Of a DNA stretch of 64,000 nucleotides, positions 12,502-22,332 are shown in pieces. How positions within the stretch are numbered: position 1 is the stretch's first letter; every line of letters starts with the position of its first letter. Below the pieces are notes generated by a model. The model was not told where the DNA came from. It was given only the letters and a program-made list of their open reading frames with translations, and did not search any database. The translations under genes were made by a program, and so were the position numbers. Location of the stretch: contig OX326956.1 in NCBI GenBank assembly GCA_946800325.1, positions 74,597,087 through 74,661,086 on the forward strand, given 5' to 3'. The DNA is from Luzula sylvatica (taxonomy: Eukaryota; Streptophyta; Magnoliopsida; Poales; Juncaceae).

Positions 12502-12530
12502 CTAGCTTCTTCCCCGCGCGATTGCGCGGG
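12502..12530 (-). mobile_element. Helitron 3' terminus
   Basis: On the minus strand a perfect 7 bp stem with a 4-base loop (CCCGCGC / GCGCGGG, 12513-12530) is followed by GAAGAAG-like spacing and CTAG, then T at 12501. This matches the Helitron 3' end well and closely resembles the better delimited end at 16107. The body should run to higher coordinates; the 5' end is not identified. A second GTGCAATTGCAC palindrome at about 12608-12619 lacks CTRR. Confidence 0.7.
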
Positions 12531-12708
12531 AATTTTGAGTGTGGGGCTATTTTAGTTTTATAATTTTTTTTTTGTAATAGTTCATTTTTGTGATAGTTCA
12601 TTATTTGTGCAATTGCACGGGTTTGCTTCATTTTGATGATTGTGTTATATTTGTTAATCGTTCATTATTTATTCACAAAGAAATCATACTTTGCGATTTG
12701 TGTGTTCA

Positions 12709-13420
12709 TTAGCACTCTCCTTAGGAAGCTGAATACAACAAATAAAATAAATTCACTTGAACATTTTCAGTTATGCCCCTATAACTTCTAAAATTATCAA
12801 ATATACCCTACTATTTTTAAATATCAGTAATTAATTTCTGAAAATATAAAAAAAGCAGCCTTATAATTTCTAATCATATCAAATTAACCTCAAGATATGC
12901 ATAAATAACAAATTTCCCTAATTAACCTATAAATCTGTCTAATTGAAAATGGGAAAAAAATATCAGTTATATCCCTGAATTTGATAAAAATATCAAAATA
13001 CCATGAAAATTAGAAAAATATAAACCGCAACATAAGCCGCAGCATTGTAATCGTTTCTGTCGAATAATTGCCATCCATTATGATGACATTAGCACTCTCC
13101 TTAGAACCTGAAAAGAACAAATAGAATAAATTCAGTTGAACATTTTCAGTTATACCCCTATAATTTCTAGAATTATCAAATATATCCTATTGTTTTTAAA
13201 ATTATCAGAAATAACCCTATAATTTCTGAAAATATAAAAAGTAGCCCTATAATTTCTAAAAATACCAAATTAACCCCAATATATGCATAAATAACAAATT
13301 TCACAAATTAACCTTTAAATCCGTCTAAATGAGAAAGAAAATCAATTATATACCTTAATTTGATAAAAATATCAAAATACCATGCAAATGAGAAAAAAAT
13401 AAACCACAACATCAGCCGCA
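12709..13420. repeat. Tandem duplication of about 335 bp, offset 380 bp
   Basis: The unit beginning 'ttagcactctccttag' at 12709 recurs at 13089. Both copies run through the same order of phrases ('aacattttcagttat', 'atatgcataaataacaaatt', 'aaaatatcaaaataccatg') to a shared end near 13042 and 13420. Divergence is moderate. No open frame is conserved. It probably lies inside the Helitron ending at 12502. Confidence 0.85.
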
Positions 13421-14449
13421 ATATGTCACCAGAAAAACATGACAGAAAAGGACATAAACCTATATATAGTATTAATTAAAATTCTCACCTAAAATTTAAT
13501 GAGATTCAGTTAATAACAGATATTTATTAAAGGTTTTGGGTAATTTCTGTTTCGTACCTCTTTTAATTCTAGTGGAAGCATCACATCCTCTACTTTAAAG
13601 ACCATGCCAGCAAAAGATCATCGCAGTCATGTTTCTCAAACCACGGTTCGCGAAGCATTTATTGCAAGGTCACGATTTATTATCTGGTATTACAAAAAAA
13701 TATATATATTACAATTTATAAATGTGCTTTCGGAAACCCTATATTTTCTGAATTTTTTAAAATATATATATTTTACCTTTCGTTCCCGAATAAAATCATC
13801 CTTCAAAAACTAAAAAAGATTCCAGAATGACCCCCGTTCTAATTAATGAAATTTAATCAAATAACTAAAGTGAACCGAAATGAATATTTTGAAAAATACA
13901 AACGGACCTGCATTTTGTACAAAATTCCTTGATCGTACCGCAAGTGTTGTACCAGTGTCGCTAACGGACCACCAATATGCATTCAAGGGCGCCAAGACTA
14001 CTGCACCCACTAAACCTGTCATGGGTGCACTTTGTCCGTAATTAATCCTCGCCACTATCCTAAAATTAACAGATAAAAATGAAAAATTGGAATCAGTGAC
14101 AAGTTAATCAGGAGAAATTGAGAAATTAACTTACCATTGTTACACATTCATCTCAACAATTGTACCAGAACTCATACCAGTCTCTCAAACAGCCCACAAA
14201 TCAGCGAATATTATTTGAAGAAATTCCAAGTAAATAAAAGATTAGTAATATAGTTATCTCTTGTCGATGTTGGACATAAAAAGGCTCGAAATCTCTGAAG
14301 ATGTGAACCTGAAACGGACAAAAACTCCAACTAAAAAGAAGAAGTGACATGGTACGAAAATCGTACAAAGAATTCAAAAACCATAATTAACGTTCCTATC
14401 AGAAGAAGGGAAGAGAAATCAGTAGAAACCCTAGATTTACAAAAACTCA
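13421..14449. other. Unassigned DNA with weak open frames
   Basis: No gene was recognised. A plus-strand frame at 13604-13813 and a minus-strand frame at 13843-14055 have fairly ordinary amino-acid composition (the latter includes 'PMTGLVGAVVLAPLNAYWW'), but neither matches a family I know and neither has clear splice context. Decayed gene or transposon exons are possible. Confidence 0.35.
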
Positions 14450-14532
14450 AACTAAAAAAAATACCTCACATAATTGTCGGTGTTTTCCAGCCCAAGTAGC
14501 ATATAAAACTAAAAAAAATACCTCACATAATT
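14450..14532. repeat. 26 bp direct duplication at the segmental-duplication edge
   Basis: The 26-base phrase starting 'aactaaaaaaaatacctcac' occurs at 14450-14475 and again at 14507-14532. The second copy runs straight into the start of the duplicated segment (a truncated hAT element). Confidence 0.9.
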
Positions 14533-14893
14533 TCTTATTCGGTTTATTCGGTTGAACCGAATTAGAAGTTCTATAATGTTAAAATTCAAATGTTATTTAG
14601 AAAAAAATATATAAACAAATCATATAAAATATATTTGCGTTATTTCTAATTTTACAATAATTAATTTAATTTTTTTAAATGAATATAATAGAAAAAATGA
14701 AAAATATTATTAATTCGGTTGGTTCGGTTTAGTCGGTTCTGAAAATACCAAAACTAAACCAAACCGAATAAACCGAACAATATCAATTTTTGAACCGAAC
14801 CGAGCCGAATACACCGAAAAACCGAACCGATTAAACCGAATTCGACCGATTCGGTTCGGTTCCCAAATAAACCGAACCATTTGCCCACTCCTA
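14530..14893. mobile_element. hAT-like 'CCGAACCG' element, left end truncated
   Basis: This is the counterpart of the complete element at 32394-32913. It retains the right end 'tttgccca...ctccta' and the right flank 'aatatatg', but it lacks the left terminus and about 150 adjacent bases. Both halves are full of inverted 'cggttcggtt/aaccgaaccg' words. No transposase is present. Confidence 0.75.
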
Positions 14894-15235
14894 AATATAT
14901 GAATGCATATGTGTTCTGACAAAGTGTTTGAAGGCGTTTGTATTGTTTTTGAGTTTATACGTTAGGAATTGAGTCATATATATTTTTTCCCAAATGAAAG
15001 GTCATGATAGTGGTTGCGAATCAATATTTAGCGAGCGCGGATATAAAAGGTGGAGTGTATTGGATTGTATGTTGTATTGGATTGTTATTTCTGTTTATGT
15101 TGGTGGCTTGATCAGACAAAAATGTATTACAAATCATGAACAACATCACTAAACATTATACTTAATTATGCCTACGTGTGATGTCTGGTTTTTACTACAT
15201 CAAAACAGTGACGCTACACGACATTTCTTTAAATG

Positions 15236-15400
15236 TTACTTATTATTACATGCCAAGGAGAAAGTAGTAACAAAACATGTTATCTGAGCAAAACCGTACA
15301 AAATAAGCTTCGGCAACTTGTTCATCCTGACCCTGTTGGCAAAATTGGTTATGCCATGTTCATCGCGGCTAGATGCCTATGTTTCCCTGCAATGTTAAGG
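15236..15400 (+). pseudogene. Possible captured exon fragment, unidentified gene
   Basis: This part of copy 1, absent from copy 2, reads open and translates with protein-like complexity, including 'TVQNKLRQLVHPDPVGKIGY' and then 'AMFIAARCLCFPAML'. It is followed by AG|GTTGTTT, a plausible splice donor. I do not recognise the gene. The upstream side has no clear acceptor. It stands out against the surrounding low-complexity DNA, so a fragment of a host gene is plausible. Confidence 0.35.
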
Positions 15401-15599
15401 TTGTTTATTTCATGTTTTTCTAATTATTTGTTAGTATATATAATCGTGAATTAATATATTTAATTATTTGATAAATTTGATAATTGTTTGTTAATTACAT
15501 TTTTTTTTTGCTTTATGCGTACTTTATTGTTAATTTCTTTGATGAATACCTTATTGTTAATTTCTTTGTTTATCTCATGTGCTTTTTGTTTGCCATGTG

Positions 15600-15922
15600 C
15601 TGCCGCGCTTTCTTTTGAATTTTTGTGTATGTTAGAATTTGTTATAATATTGGTTTTTGAATGCTATGTATATAATTTTGGTGGGGTATTTTTCGTGTTT
15701 GGGTTTATCGTCAGTGAAGTATTAGATCGACTCGTGTTTTATGCAATTTTCGCTTCACTGTTGGGTTGTTGTTGGAGATCATCAGTGTTTTTTGGTCTTT
15801 TTTTTCTTTTCTTAAATATACGGTTTTTTAGTAATGCTGAATTTAATTTTGATTTTGTAATGTGGTGTTCGTATAGTTCAAGCATGTTAAGATGTCGACT
15901 TGTGTTTCATGTCATTGTCTAA
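15600..15922. other. Open frame shared with copy 2, plus/minus ambiguity
   Basis: The plus-strand frame, rich in F, V, C and L, is open in both segmental copies (15488-15922 and 33281-33631). The opposite strand reads as a hydrophilic, Asn/Thr/Lys-rich peptide that is open in copy 2 but carries two stops here. No family was recognised in either direction, so function is unassigned. Confidence 0.3.
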
Positions 15923-15955
15923 TTGGTTTGTTACGTAAATATTTGCAAAAAAAAA

Positions 15956-16028
15956 TGTGAGAGAGGGCGGACTCGAATCCAAGGCCTCCTAGTAGGAAGC
16001 CAACAAATTTACCGATTGCGCCACAAAC
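15956..16028 (-). pseudogene. tRNA-like sequence, Gly(TCC)-like, degenerate (1a)
   Basis: The minus strand shows an A-box-like 'TGGCGCAATCGGTAA', a CTTCCTA anticodon-type loop (TCC) and a B-box 'GATTCGAGTCC', followed by nine T's. T-stem and acceptor pairing is poor, so this is a tRNA-derived relic. It is conserved at 33653-33725. Confidence 0.55.
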
Positions 16029-16106
16029 ATTTCTTATTAATATAGCGTTCTATAAACCTTTTTTATTTGACGTACACGTTTTGAGATCTGCTTCCTTTAG
16101 TAAACA

Positions 16107-16712
16107 CTAGCTATAACCCTGCGCAATTGCGCGGGGCACGTTGATTTGTTTTTTTTTATGATTTGTGCTTTTTCTGTATTTATTTTTCGGGAGCGTTGTA
16201 TTGGCCAGTGATTCGATTTGTGTGGTGTTGTGGAATTTTCAAACTGAGAAGGACCGAAATGTAATTTTTCAAACTGAAAAGGACCAAAATGTAAATTAAA
16301 AAGGACCAAAATGTGAATTAAATTTTTTTTTCGAATTAAAATGTGTAAATAAAAGAGGATCAAGATGTAAATATGAAGTACCAAAATGTAATATTTTAAA
16401 CTTGAAAGGACCAAAACAAAAATAAAAAAGACCAAAATATAGTTTTTTCAACTAAAAAGGACCAAAATATAATAAAAAAAGGACCAATATGTAAATTAAA
16501 AAAATTCTTACAAAGAGGCACCTGGACCAAAATGTATTTTTTTAAACTTTGAGGACCAAAATATAAATAAAAAAGAACCAAAGTGTAATTTTTCGAAATA
16601 AAAAAGACCAAAATGTAAATTAAAAAGGACCAAAATGTAAATTAAATTTTTTTTGTTTTACAAAAAGGCTCCTGGTGACGTGGCTCAACCAAGAGCCAGG
16701 AAAAAGTATAGA
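16107..16712 (-). mobile_element. Non-autonomous Helitron with empty site in copy 2
   Basis: The minus-strand 3' end has an 8 bp stem (CCCCGCGC / GCGCAGGG, one G-T pair) and then CTAG at 16110-16107, followed by T. A likely 5' end, TCTATACTTTTTCC, begins at 16712. Copy 2 reads straight through 'tagtaaaca^tttg' at 33803/33804, a direct empty site with an A^T insertion point. About 16 bases (16713-16728) separate the TC end from the resumption of shared sequence, so the 5' boundary is uncertain. The interior has about a dozen irregular repeats of 'aaaggaccaaaatgtaaatt' (16250-16640) and no coding. Confidence 0.85.
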
Positions 16713-16748
16713 ATTATACTAATTATAATTTGCAACAACAACAAAAAA

Positions 16749-16819
16749 TCTTGTGGGCGGATTCGAACAGCGGAGCTCTTAGTTGGAAGCCAACTGAGAT
16801 TACCAGCTGTGTCACAAAC
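16749..16819 (-). pseudogene. tRNA-like sequence, Gly(TCC)-like (1b)
   Basis: The 71-base minus-strand sequence has six of seven acceptor pairs (GTTTGTG / CACAAGA), a CTTCCAA anticodon loop (TCC) and a perfect 'GTTCGAATCC' B-box, followed by six T's. The T-stem pairs at only three of five positions, so it is probably not a working tRNA. It and the sequence at 15956-16028 share flanking DNA ('cacaaacatttctt', 'tagcgttcta'), so the pair arose by local duplication. Confidence 0.6.
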
Positions 16820-17845
16820 ATTTCTTTATTTTATAGCGTTCTACAAATTTTGTATTTGACGTATATTACGTATAATTTTCGTTGTTGCATTTTGAATAAA
16901 TTAAATAATATTATTAAATAATGGTGTGTGCTATATAAGTTGGATGGCTCACTGATTCAATACTCGACATCGTATAATATATTTTTAATAACAAAATAGA
17001 ATTTGTTATTATTTATTTACATAAAATGTCTCATGTCTCAAAAGATACTATACGATAACATTATTAATTAATTTACTTATAAAATGCATGTATCGAGTGA
17101 GCTTATAAATATGGCGTACATACTCGTTAGTACAGAAAGTTGCTCATAAAAAAAGGGTCGGAATATCTAGAAATTACAACATTAATTTAGCAACACTTTA
17201 TGAAAATTATCAACATACATGATTAACTCTCTTGATCCTAACTATAAAAAGCTAACTTCTCCACTCCAATACATTCTACATGCATAAAAAATAAAAATAA
17301 AAAGTTATAAGTTTGGCCCAATCACTTTTACACTCCACACGTTACACCAAACACTAACTCTAACACCTGGTTCACAGTTTTATATTATTTTTTATTCATT
17401 TATTTTTCATGAAAAGTAATACTAAATAACAATAATAAAAAACTAATGATTTTAAAGTGAGCTCCAATTTTAAACATGCCCTTAGTCATGATATCCCAAT
17501 TGTTGCCTTTTATTGGGTTTACTTATATTTGTGATGTTGCCTTTTATTGGACAGAAAAAATAAAAAATGTAATAACAAGAAAAAAAAAATCATGTGGGTC
17601 CATGCAATCCAATTATGACAATTAGCATCTTCTATCCATTTTTTTTTCCTTTGTTTTTTTTTTCAGTATTTTCTCAAATGATTATCAAATTTTTTTTATA
17701 TAACATGTATATGATGTGAGGTAATTGTAAAAATAAAAGTCTTGAATTTTGCATCTCGATGTAAAAATAAAAATATACATGTATAGAAAATAAAAAAATA
17801 AAAATAAAAAAGTGCAAATCAGTAGCGACGGTATAAGGTTAGGAA

Positions 17846-18098
17846 CATAGTAGCATGGAACGACGTATCCTCCGATACGCAATACGCCGGAGGTAGGATT
17901 AACCGGAAGGCTTTTGGTGTACCCGGAATGCTTCTGGTACGAACATTTGTATGTGTAATATATACATGCATGTATGTATGTAAAAATATTATTAATTTAA
18001 TTTGCTATAATAACAAAATCGTAAAAAAATTTCACAACATATCAAATCAATAATATTCGGATACAATCTTATTAATAACAAATGAATCCGGCTGCTAT
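17846..18098. mobile_element. 253 bp insertion with 9 bp target duplication
   Basis: 'ggttaggaa' flanks the segment at 17837-17845 and 18099-18107, and copy 2 has a single 'ggttaggaa' at 38099-38107 with nothing inserted. The ends are weakly inverted ('atagtagcatgga' against 'atagcagccggat'). A 9 bp duplication is typical of Mutator-like elements, so a small MULE-type MITE is likely. Confidence 0.8.
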
Positions 18099-18790
18099 GG
18101 TTAGGAAATCATACATGTACTTTTTGGTCGTTTGATAAATCCTATTGTTTTATCCTCCCACGAAAATTAAGAAAATGACTCCTGATCCAGCTAGGGTTTT
18201 TAGTGTCAGGGATATTGATTTTTTTTTATTGGTCTAATTTCAGGGAGCAATCTAATCATTTATTTATTTAATTTTAGAGCAATGGAAATTTCAAATCAAC
18301 GTTTTTTGCATGTTTTTTTACTGTTTAAAACTCTACAGCCTTTCTTTCTCCAAAACACTACAGCCAAAGAGAGAGGCTAATTCTGTAATTACAACCAATT
18401 TCATGGGTGATATTAGTAGGATTGGTTTGTAAAGCTGGACCTACCTACAAATAATTACTTGGGTAAAAACAGTTATATTTTATTAATTTTCAGGTCTAAA
18501 AAAAGTATTAGTAATATCTCCTGAAAAAGATGAAGTTTTAACAAAGAAAAGCCTAATTGTCAATATGGAAATTCCTTTTTCTCAATTAATTACCAAGGTG
18601 TCTGTTTTTTCTTTTCTTTATGTCAAATTAGTTTAATTATTAACATTTAAAACTTAGTTTAATTATTTGATAGGTGTGCATTACACGAATAGATTGCAAA
18701 TAAAATGAGCTACAAGGGTACTTTCCTTTTTACAACCATTTTTTTGAACAATTCATTACCAAGGCGTCGTTTTCCCATCTTTCAACCCAT

Positions 18791-18824
18791 ATATAAATAA
18801 ATAAATAAATAAATAAATAAATAG
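18791..18824. repeat. (AAAT)n microsatellite
   Basis: About eight 'aaat' units; the homologous site in copy 2 (near 40275) has fewer units. Confidence 0.95.
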
Positions 18825-19300
18825 TCACTTATTAGTATGTATGGATGTCAATTATGCGACCATATTAATTACCATGTTAATTGGGTGAAATATGGGGTCA
18901 GGACTCAGGGTTACATTACAATACACAGTCTTCGATTTAGGTGCATAGCTAGGTTTACCAAAGAAAATTGATCATTGAGTACTGTGCTGACGTGAGCAAG
19001 GAAACATAGGAAAGGGTATAGAGTGTGTGCAGGATGGATGTTGATGTTGGATTGCTAGTAGACATGCAATTCGTTCTACTGCTATTTTTAATACAATATT
19101 GCATTCAAAAAATGATAATTGATTATAACAATGTTATTTATTTTTGTTATGTCCACAACAAATTAAATAGAGAAACTCCTATATTCAAGTATTGTTTTGT
19201 TTAGAAAGAGAAACTATACGATACATACATTCCTCTTTAACTTTACATCTCTGGTTGGGACGAGTGCACGAATTTGCTTCCTACATTGAAACATCGGATT

Positions 19301-19382
19301 GAGGTATGTTTGGATGTTTCAGTTTATCGCCACCATTGCATCGGGTTCGTCCACAACACACTGGTACCAGCTTGGATTTGTA
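19301..19382. repeat. About 80 bp direct repeat, left copy
   Basis: It matches 20086-20163 with only a few differences, beginning 'tatgtttggatgtttcag' and including 'accattgcatcgggttcgtc'. The pair brackets the retroposon at 19458-19969. Function unknown. Confidence 0.9.
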
Positions 19383-19457
19383 CAGCAATAATCTTTTGTA
19401 TGGGGAATGTTAGGGTATTATTGTATATATTATGTATGTAAGTTAGTGCTTGGATTA

Positions 19458-19969
19458 ATATTTTTGGTTATGAAATTGATCAGATTGACTACCTTTCAGT
19501 TCCGATACCGACCCGATTTGAGTTCAAAACAGTTCGGTACCGTACCGACAACTTCTCTATCCTCCTGGCAAGTTTGCTCGATGACGATATATTGATGTTG
19601 TGGCCACGGTAACATATATGGCCGAAAGCTGTAAGAGAATGTGGTGTCGGCAAAAGGCCGCACGACACCGGCAAATTGGGCCGCGCAACACCGGCAAATG
19701 GCATATTGTGCCGACAAAAGACCTACGGCGACGCAAAAAGCAATCGGCAAACCGATTGGAAAAGACATCAACGGGTGGCTTTCAACCGATGACGGCGGCC
19801 GTAAAAAAATTAGGGTTTGCTAACCCTAATTCGGTTCTTTTGTTTTTCTTCTAATTGTCTATCATTTAATTAGTTTTGGACCATGTAATTTTATGAAAAA
19901 TGTAATCATGCCTTCTCTTTTATTATATACAACACTAAGAGGTTTATCCTCTTACTTCAAAAAAAAAAA
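19458..19969 (+). mobile_element. Poly(A) retroposon with 17 bp target duplication
   Basis: 'agttagtgcttggatta' occurs at 19441-19457 and again at 19970-19986, immediately after an A-run. The inserted 512 bases are less AT-rich than their surroundings. The structure is that of an L1-mobilised insertion on the plus strand: poly(A) at the 3' end and a long target duplication. The body contains the open frame 19600-19854, whose translation is basic and unrecognised. It could be a retroposed transcript or a truncated non-LTR element. Confidence 0.8.
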
Positions 19970-20085
19970 AGTTAGTGCTTGGATTATTACCTATTTAATA
20001 CTAGAAACCTTGAAAATATTGTAATATTTGGATTTCGATTTGTTAAAAAACAATTAGTTCGTACTTGTGTTGGATTGATTGATAG

Positions 20086-20163
20086 TATGTTTGGATGTTT
20101 CAGTTTATCACCACCATTGCATCGGGTTCGTCCACAACAAACTGGCACCAGCTTGGATTTGCT
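20086..20163. repeat. About 80 bp direct repeat, right copy
   Basis: Partner of 19301-19382, about 785 bases downstream. After it the two flanks diverge. Confidence 0.9.
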
Positions 20164-20494
20164 TTGCGGCGATTTTATTTTATTTGTTTTGTTATACACA
20201 TAATATATAATTATGATTTTTCGGGATCAAACATATGATTTTCTAAAAATAAAAATCATGTTGACTAAGGACGTTGGATGATTACAAAATTATTATACTA
20301 TTTTTTTAATTTCGATACAATGCGAAATATTTATTTAATACTTTAATACAACACATACAAAAAAAATGTTACTATAAGATAATAAAATAACATGCGTGGA
20401 CAAAAAAAACATATGATATTTTAAATTTTGATATCTAAAAATAAAAATAATAACATTTTTAAAGTTCAAAAATGTTATGTGTCTGGTAAATTTT

Positions 20495-20516
20495 ATGTAG
20501 ATATGAATATAGGAAC
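20495..20516. repeat. 22 bp direct repeat, left copy
   Basis: 'atgtagatatgaatatagg' plus three bases recurs exactly at 22311-22332. The two copies bracket an unrecognised open frame and the T-rich minisatellite. Confidence 0.9.
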
Positions 20517-20847
20517 CGCACCACACCACCAATTACTGCTCTTCCCGACAAGAGTTTGAAAGTGTTAAGCAAAGTGGGTGGCATTTGTTTATCAAGTGCT
20601 GAGAAAAGATAGATTCGTTGATTTCAGACCAACCAAAATCGTCGAATTGCGTATAGAAACAAAACGAACCACTTCTATTCTCGGAGCTGAATATGATGGA
20701 AGAATGGCGATGTGGAGAAAACACTCATTCAACGCAACGAGCACATGCAGGCATTCAGATTTAAAACGTGTCGTCTATAATACAACGGTTCGTTCGGTTG
20801 TCCGTCCCTGTGGTTCGGTCGTTTGTGCCATTCGTTTCACATAAACT
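20517..20847 (+). other. Unrecognised open frame 20578-20844
   Basis: An 88-codon plus-strand frame with ordinary composition (for example 'FVDFRPTKIVELRIETKR') sits directly before the minisatellite. It is less AT-rich than its neighbours. No family is recognised and no splice context is clear. It may be part of a retroposed or captured transcript bracketed by the 22 bp repeats. Confidence 0.3.
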
Positions 20848-22240
20848 AATTTTTTTTTTTGAAGAAAACCACAAATTAATTTTTCTTTTTTTGAAGAAAA
20901 TCACAAACTAATTTTCTTTTTTTGAAGAAAATCACAAACTAATTTTTTTTTTTGAAGAAAACCACAACCTAATTTTTATTTTTTTGAAGAAAATCACAAA
21001 GTAATTTTCTTTTTATTTGAAGAAAACCACAAACTAATTTTCTTTTTGTGAAGAAAATCACAAACTATTTTTCTTTTTTTGAAGAAAACCACAAACTAAT
21101 TTTTCCTTTTTTTTTTTTAAGAAAACCACAAACTAATTTTCTTTTGTTAAAGAAAACCAAAAACTAATTTTCTTTTTTTAAAGAAAACCACAAACTATTT
21201 TTTTTTTGAAGAAAATCACAAACTAATTTTTCTTTTTTTTTGAAGAAAACCACAAACTAATTTTTTTTTTTTTTAAGAAAATCACAAACTAATTTTCGTT
21301 GTTTTGAAGAAAACCATAAACTAATTTTCTTTTTTTTGAAGAAAACCACAAGCTAATTTTTTTTTGAAAAAAACCACAAACTAATTTTTTTTTTTTGAAA
21401 AAAACCACAAACAATTTTTTTTTTTTTGAAGAAAACCACAAACTAATTTTTTCTTTTTTTGAAGAAAACCATAAACTAATTTTCTTTTTTTGAAAAAAAA
21501 ACAAACTAATTTTTTTTTTTTGAAGAAAAACACAAACTAATTTCCTTTTTTTTTAATTTTCTTCAAAAAAACCACAAACTAATTTTTCTTTTTTTTGAAG
21601 AAAACCACAAACTAATTTTTTTTTTTTTAAGAAAACCACAAACTAATTTTTTTTTTTTTTAAGAAAACCACAAACTAATTGTTTTTTTTTTTTTTTTTTT
21701 TTTTTGAAGAATACCACAAACAAATTTTTTTTTTTTGAAGAAAATCACAAACTAATTTTTTTTTTTTTATGAAAACCACAAACTAATTTTCTTTTTTTTA
21801 AAGAAAACCAAAAACTAATTTTTTTTTTTGAAGAAAACCACAAACTAATTTTTTTTTTTAAGAAAATCACAAACTAATTTTTCTTTTTTTGAAGAAAGCC
21901 ACAAACTAATTTTCTTTTTTTTAAGAAAATCACAAGCTAATTTTCGTTTTTTTGAAGAAAACCACAAGCTAATTTTTTTTTGAAGAAAACCACAAACTAT
22001 TTTTTCTTTTTTTGAAGAAAAACCACAAACTAATTTTTCTTTTTTTGAAAAACAACCACAAACTAATTTATCTTTTTTGAATAAAACCACAAACTAATTT
22101 TCTTTTTTGAAGAAAATAACAAATTAATTTTTATTTTTTGAATAAAACCACAAACTAATTTTCTTTTTTTTTGTAGAAAACAACAAACTAATTTTTTTTT
22201 TTTTTTTTTTTTGAAGAAAATCACAAACTAATTTTTCATT
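20848..22240. repeat. T-rich minisatellite, unit about 30-36 bp, roughly 40 copies
   Basis: The repeated unit is an uneven T-run followed by 'gaagaaaaccacaaactaat' or variants (aatcacaaac, accataaac). The unit length varies because the T-run varies. A short inverted piece ('ttttcttcaaaaaaa') interrupts it near 21560. Antisense open frames such as 21289-21504 and 21845-22090 are by-products of the repeat. Confidence 0.95.
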
Positions 22241-22310
22241 AAAAGAAGATGGATTTGGGAATCTAATTTTGCTGTGCTGAGTAAAAAAAATGGATTTGAA
22301 AAGATTGGAG

Positions 22311-22332
22311 ATGTAGATATGAATATAGGAAC
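22311..22332. repeat. 22 bp direct repeat, right copy
   Basis: An exact match to 20495-20516. It could be a long target duplication of a retroposon of about 1.8 kb, or a recombination footprint. Confidence 0.9.

Larger units (their letters stand above)
14530..19022. repeat. Segmental duplication, copy 1
   Basis: The segment matches 32546-40474 in the same order and orientation. It starts inside a hAT-like element and ends near 'gcaaggaaa...gggtatag'. Between these points the copies share long stretches, including the tRNA-like pair and the 17.34-18.78 kb region. They are interrupted by copy-specific insertions. Copy 1 alone holds a Helitron (16107 to about 16712), a 253 bp element (17846-18098) and about 350 bp at 15236-15585. 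Confidence 0.9.

Noticed and set aside
21289..22090. Lys/Phe/Ser-rich minus-strand frames
   Set aside because: Direct translations of the T-rich minisatellite.
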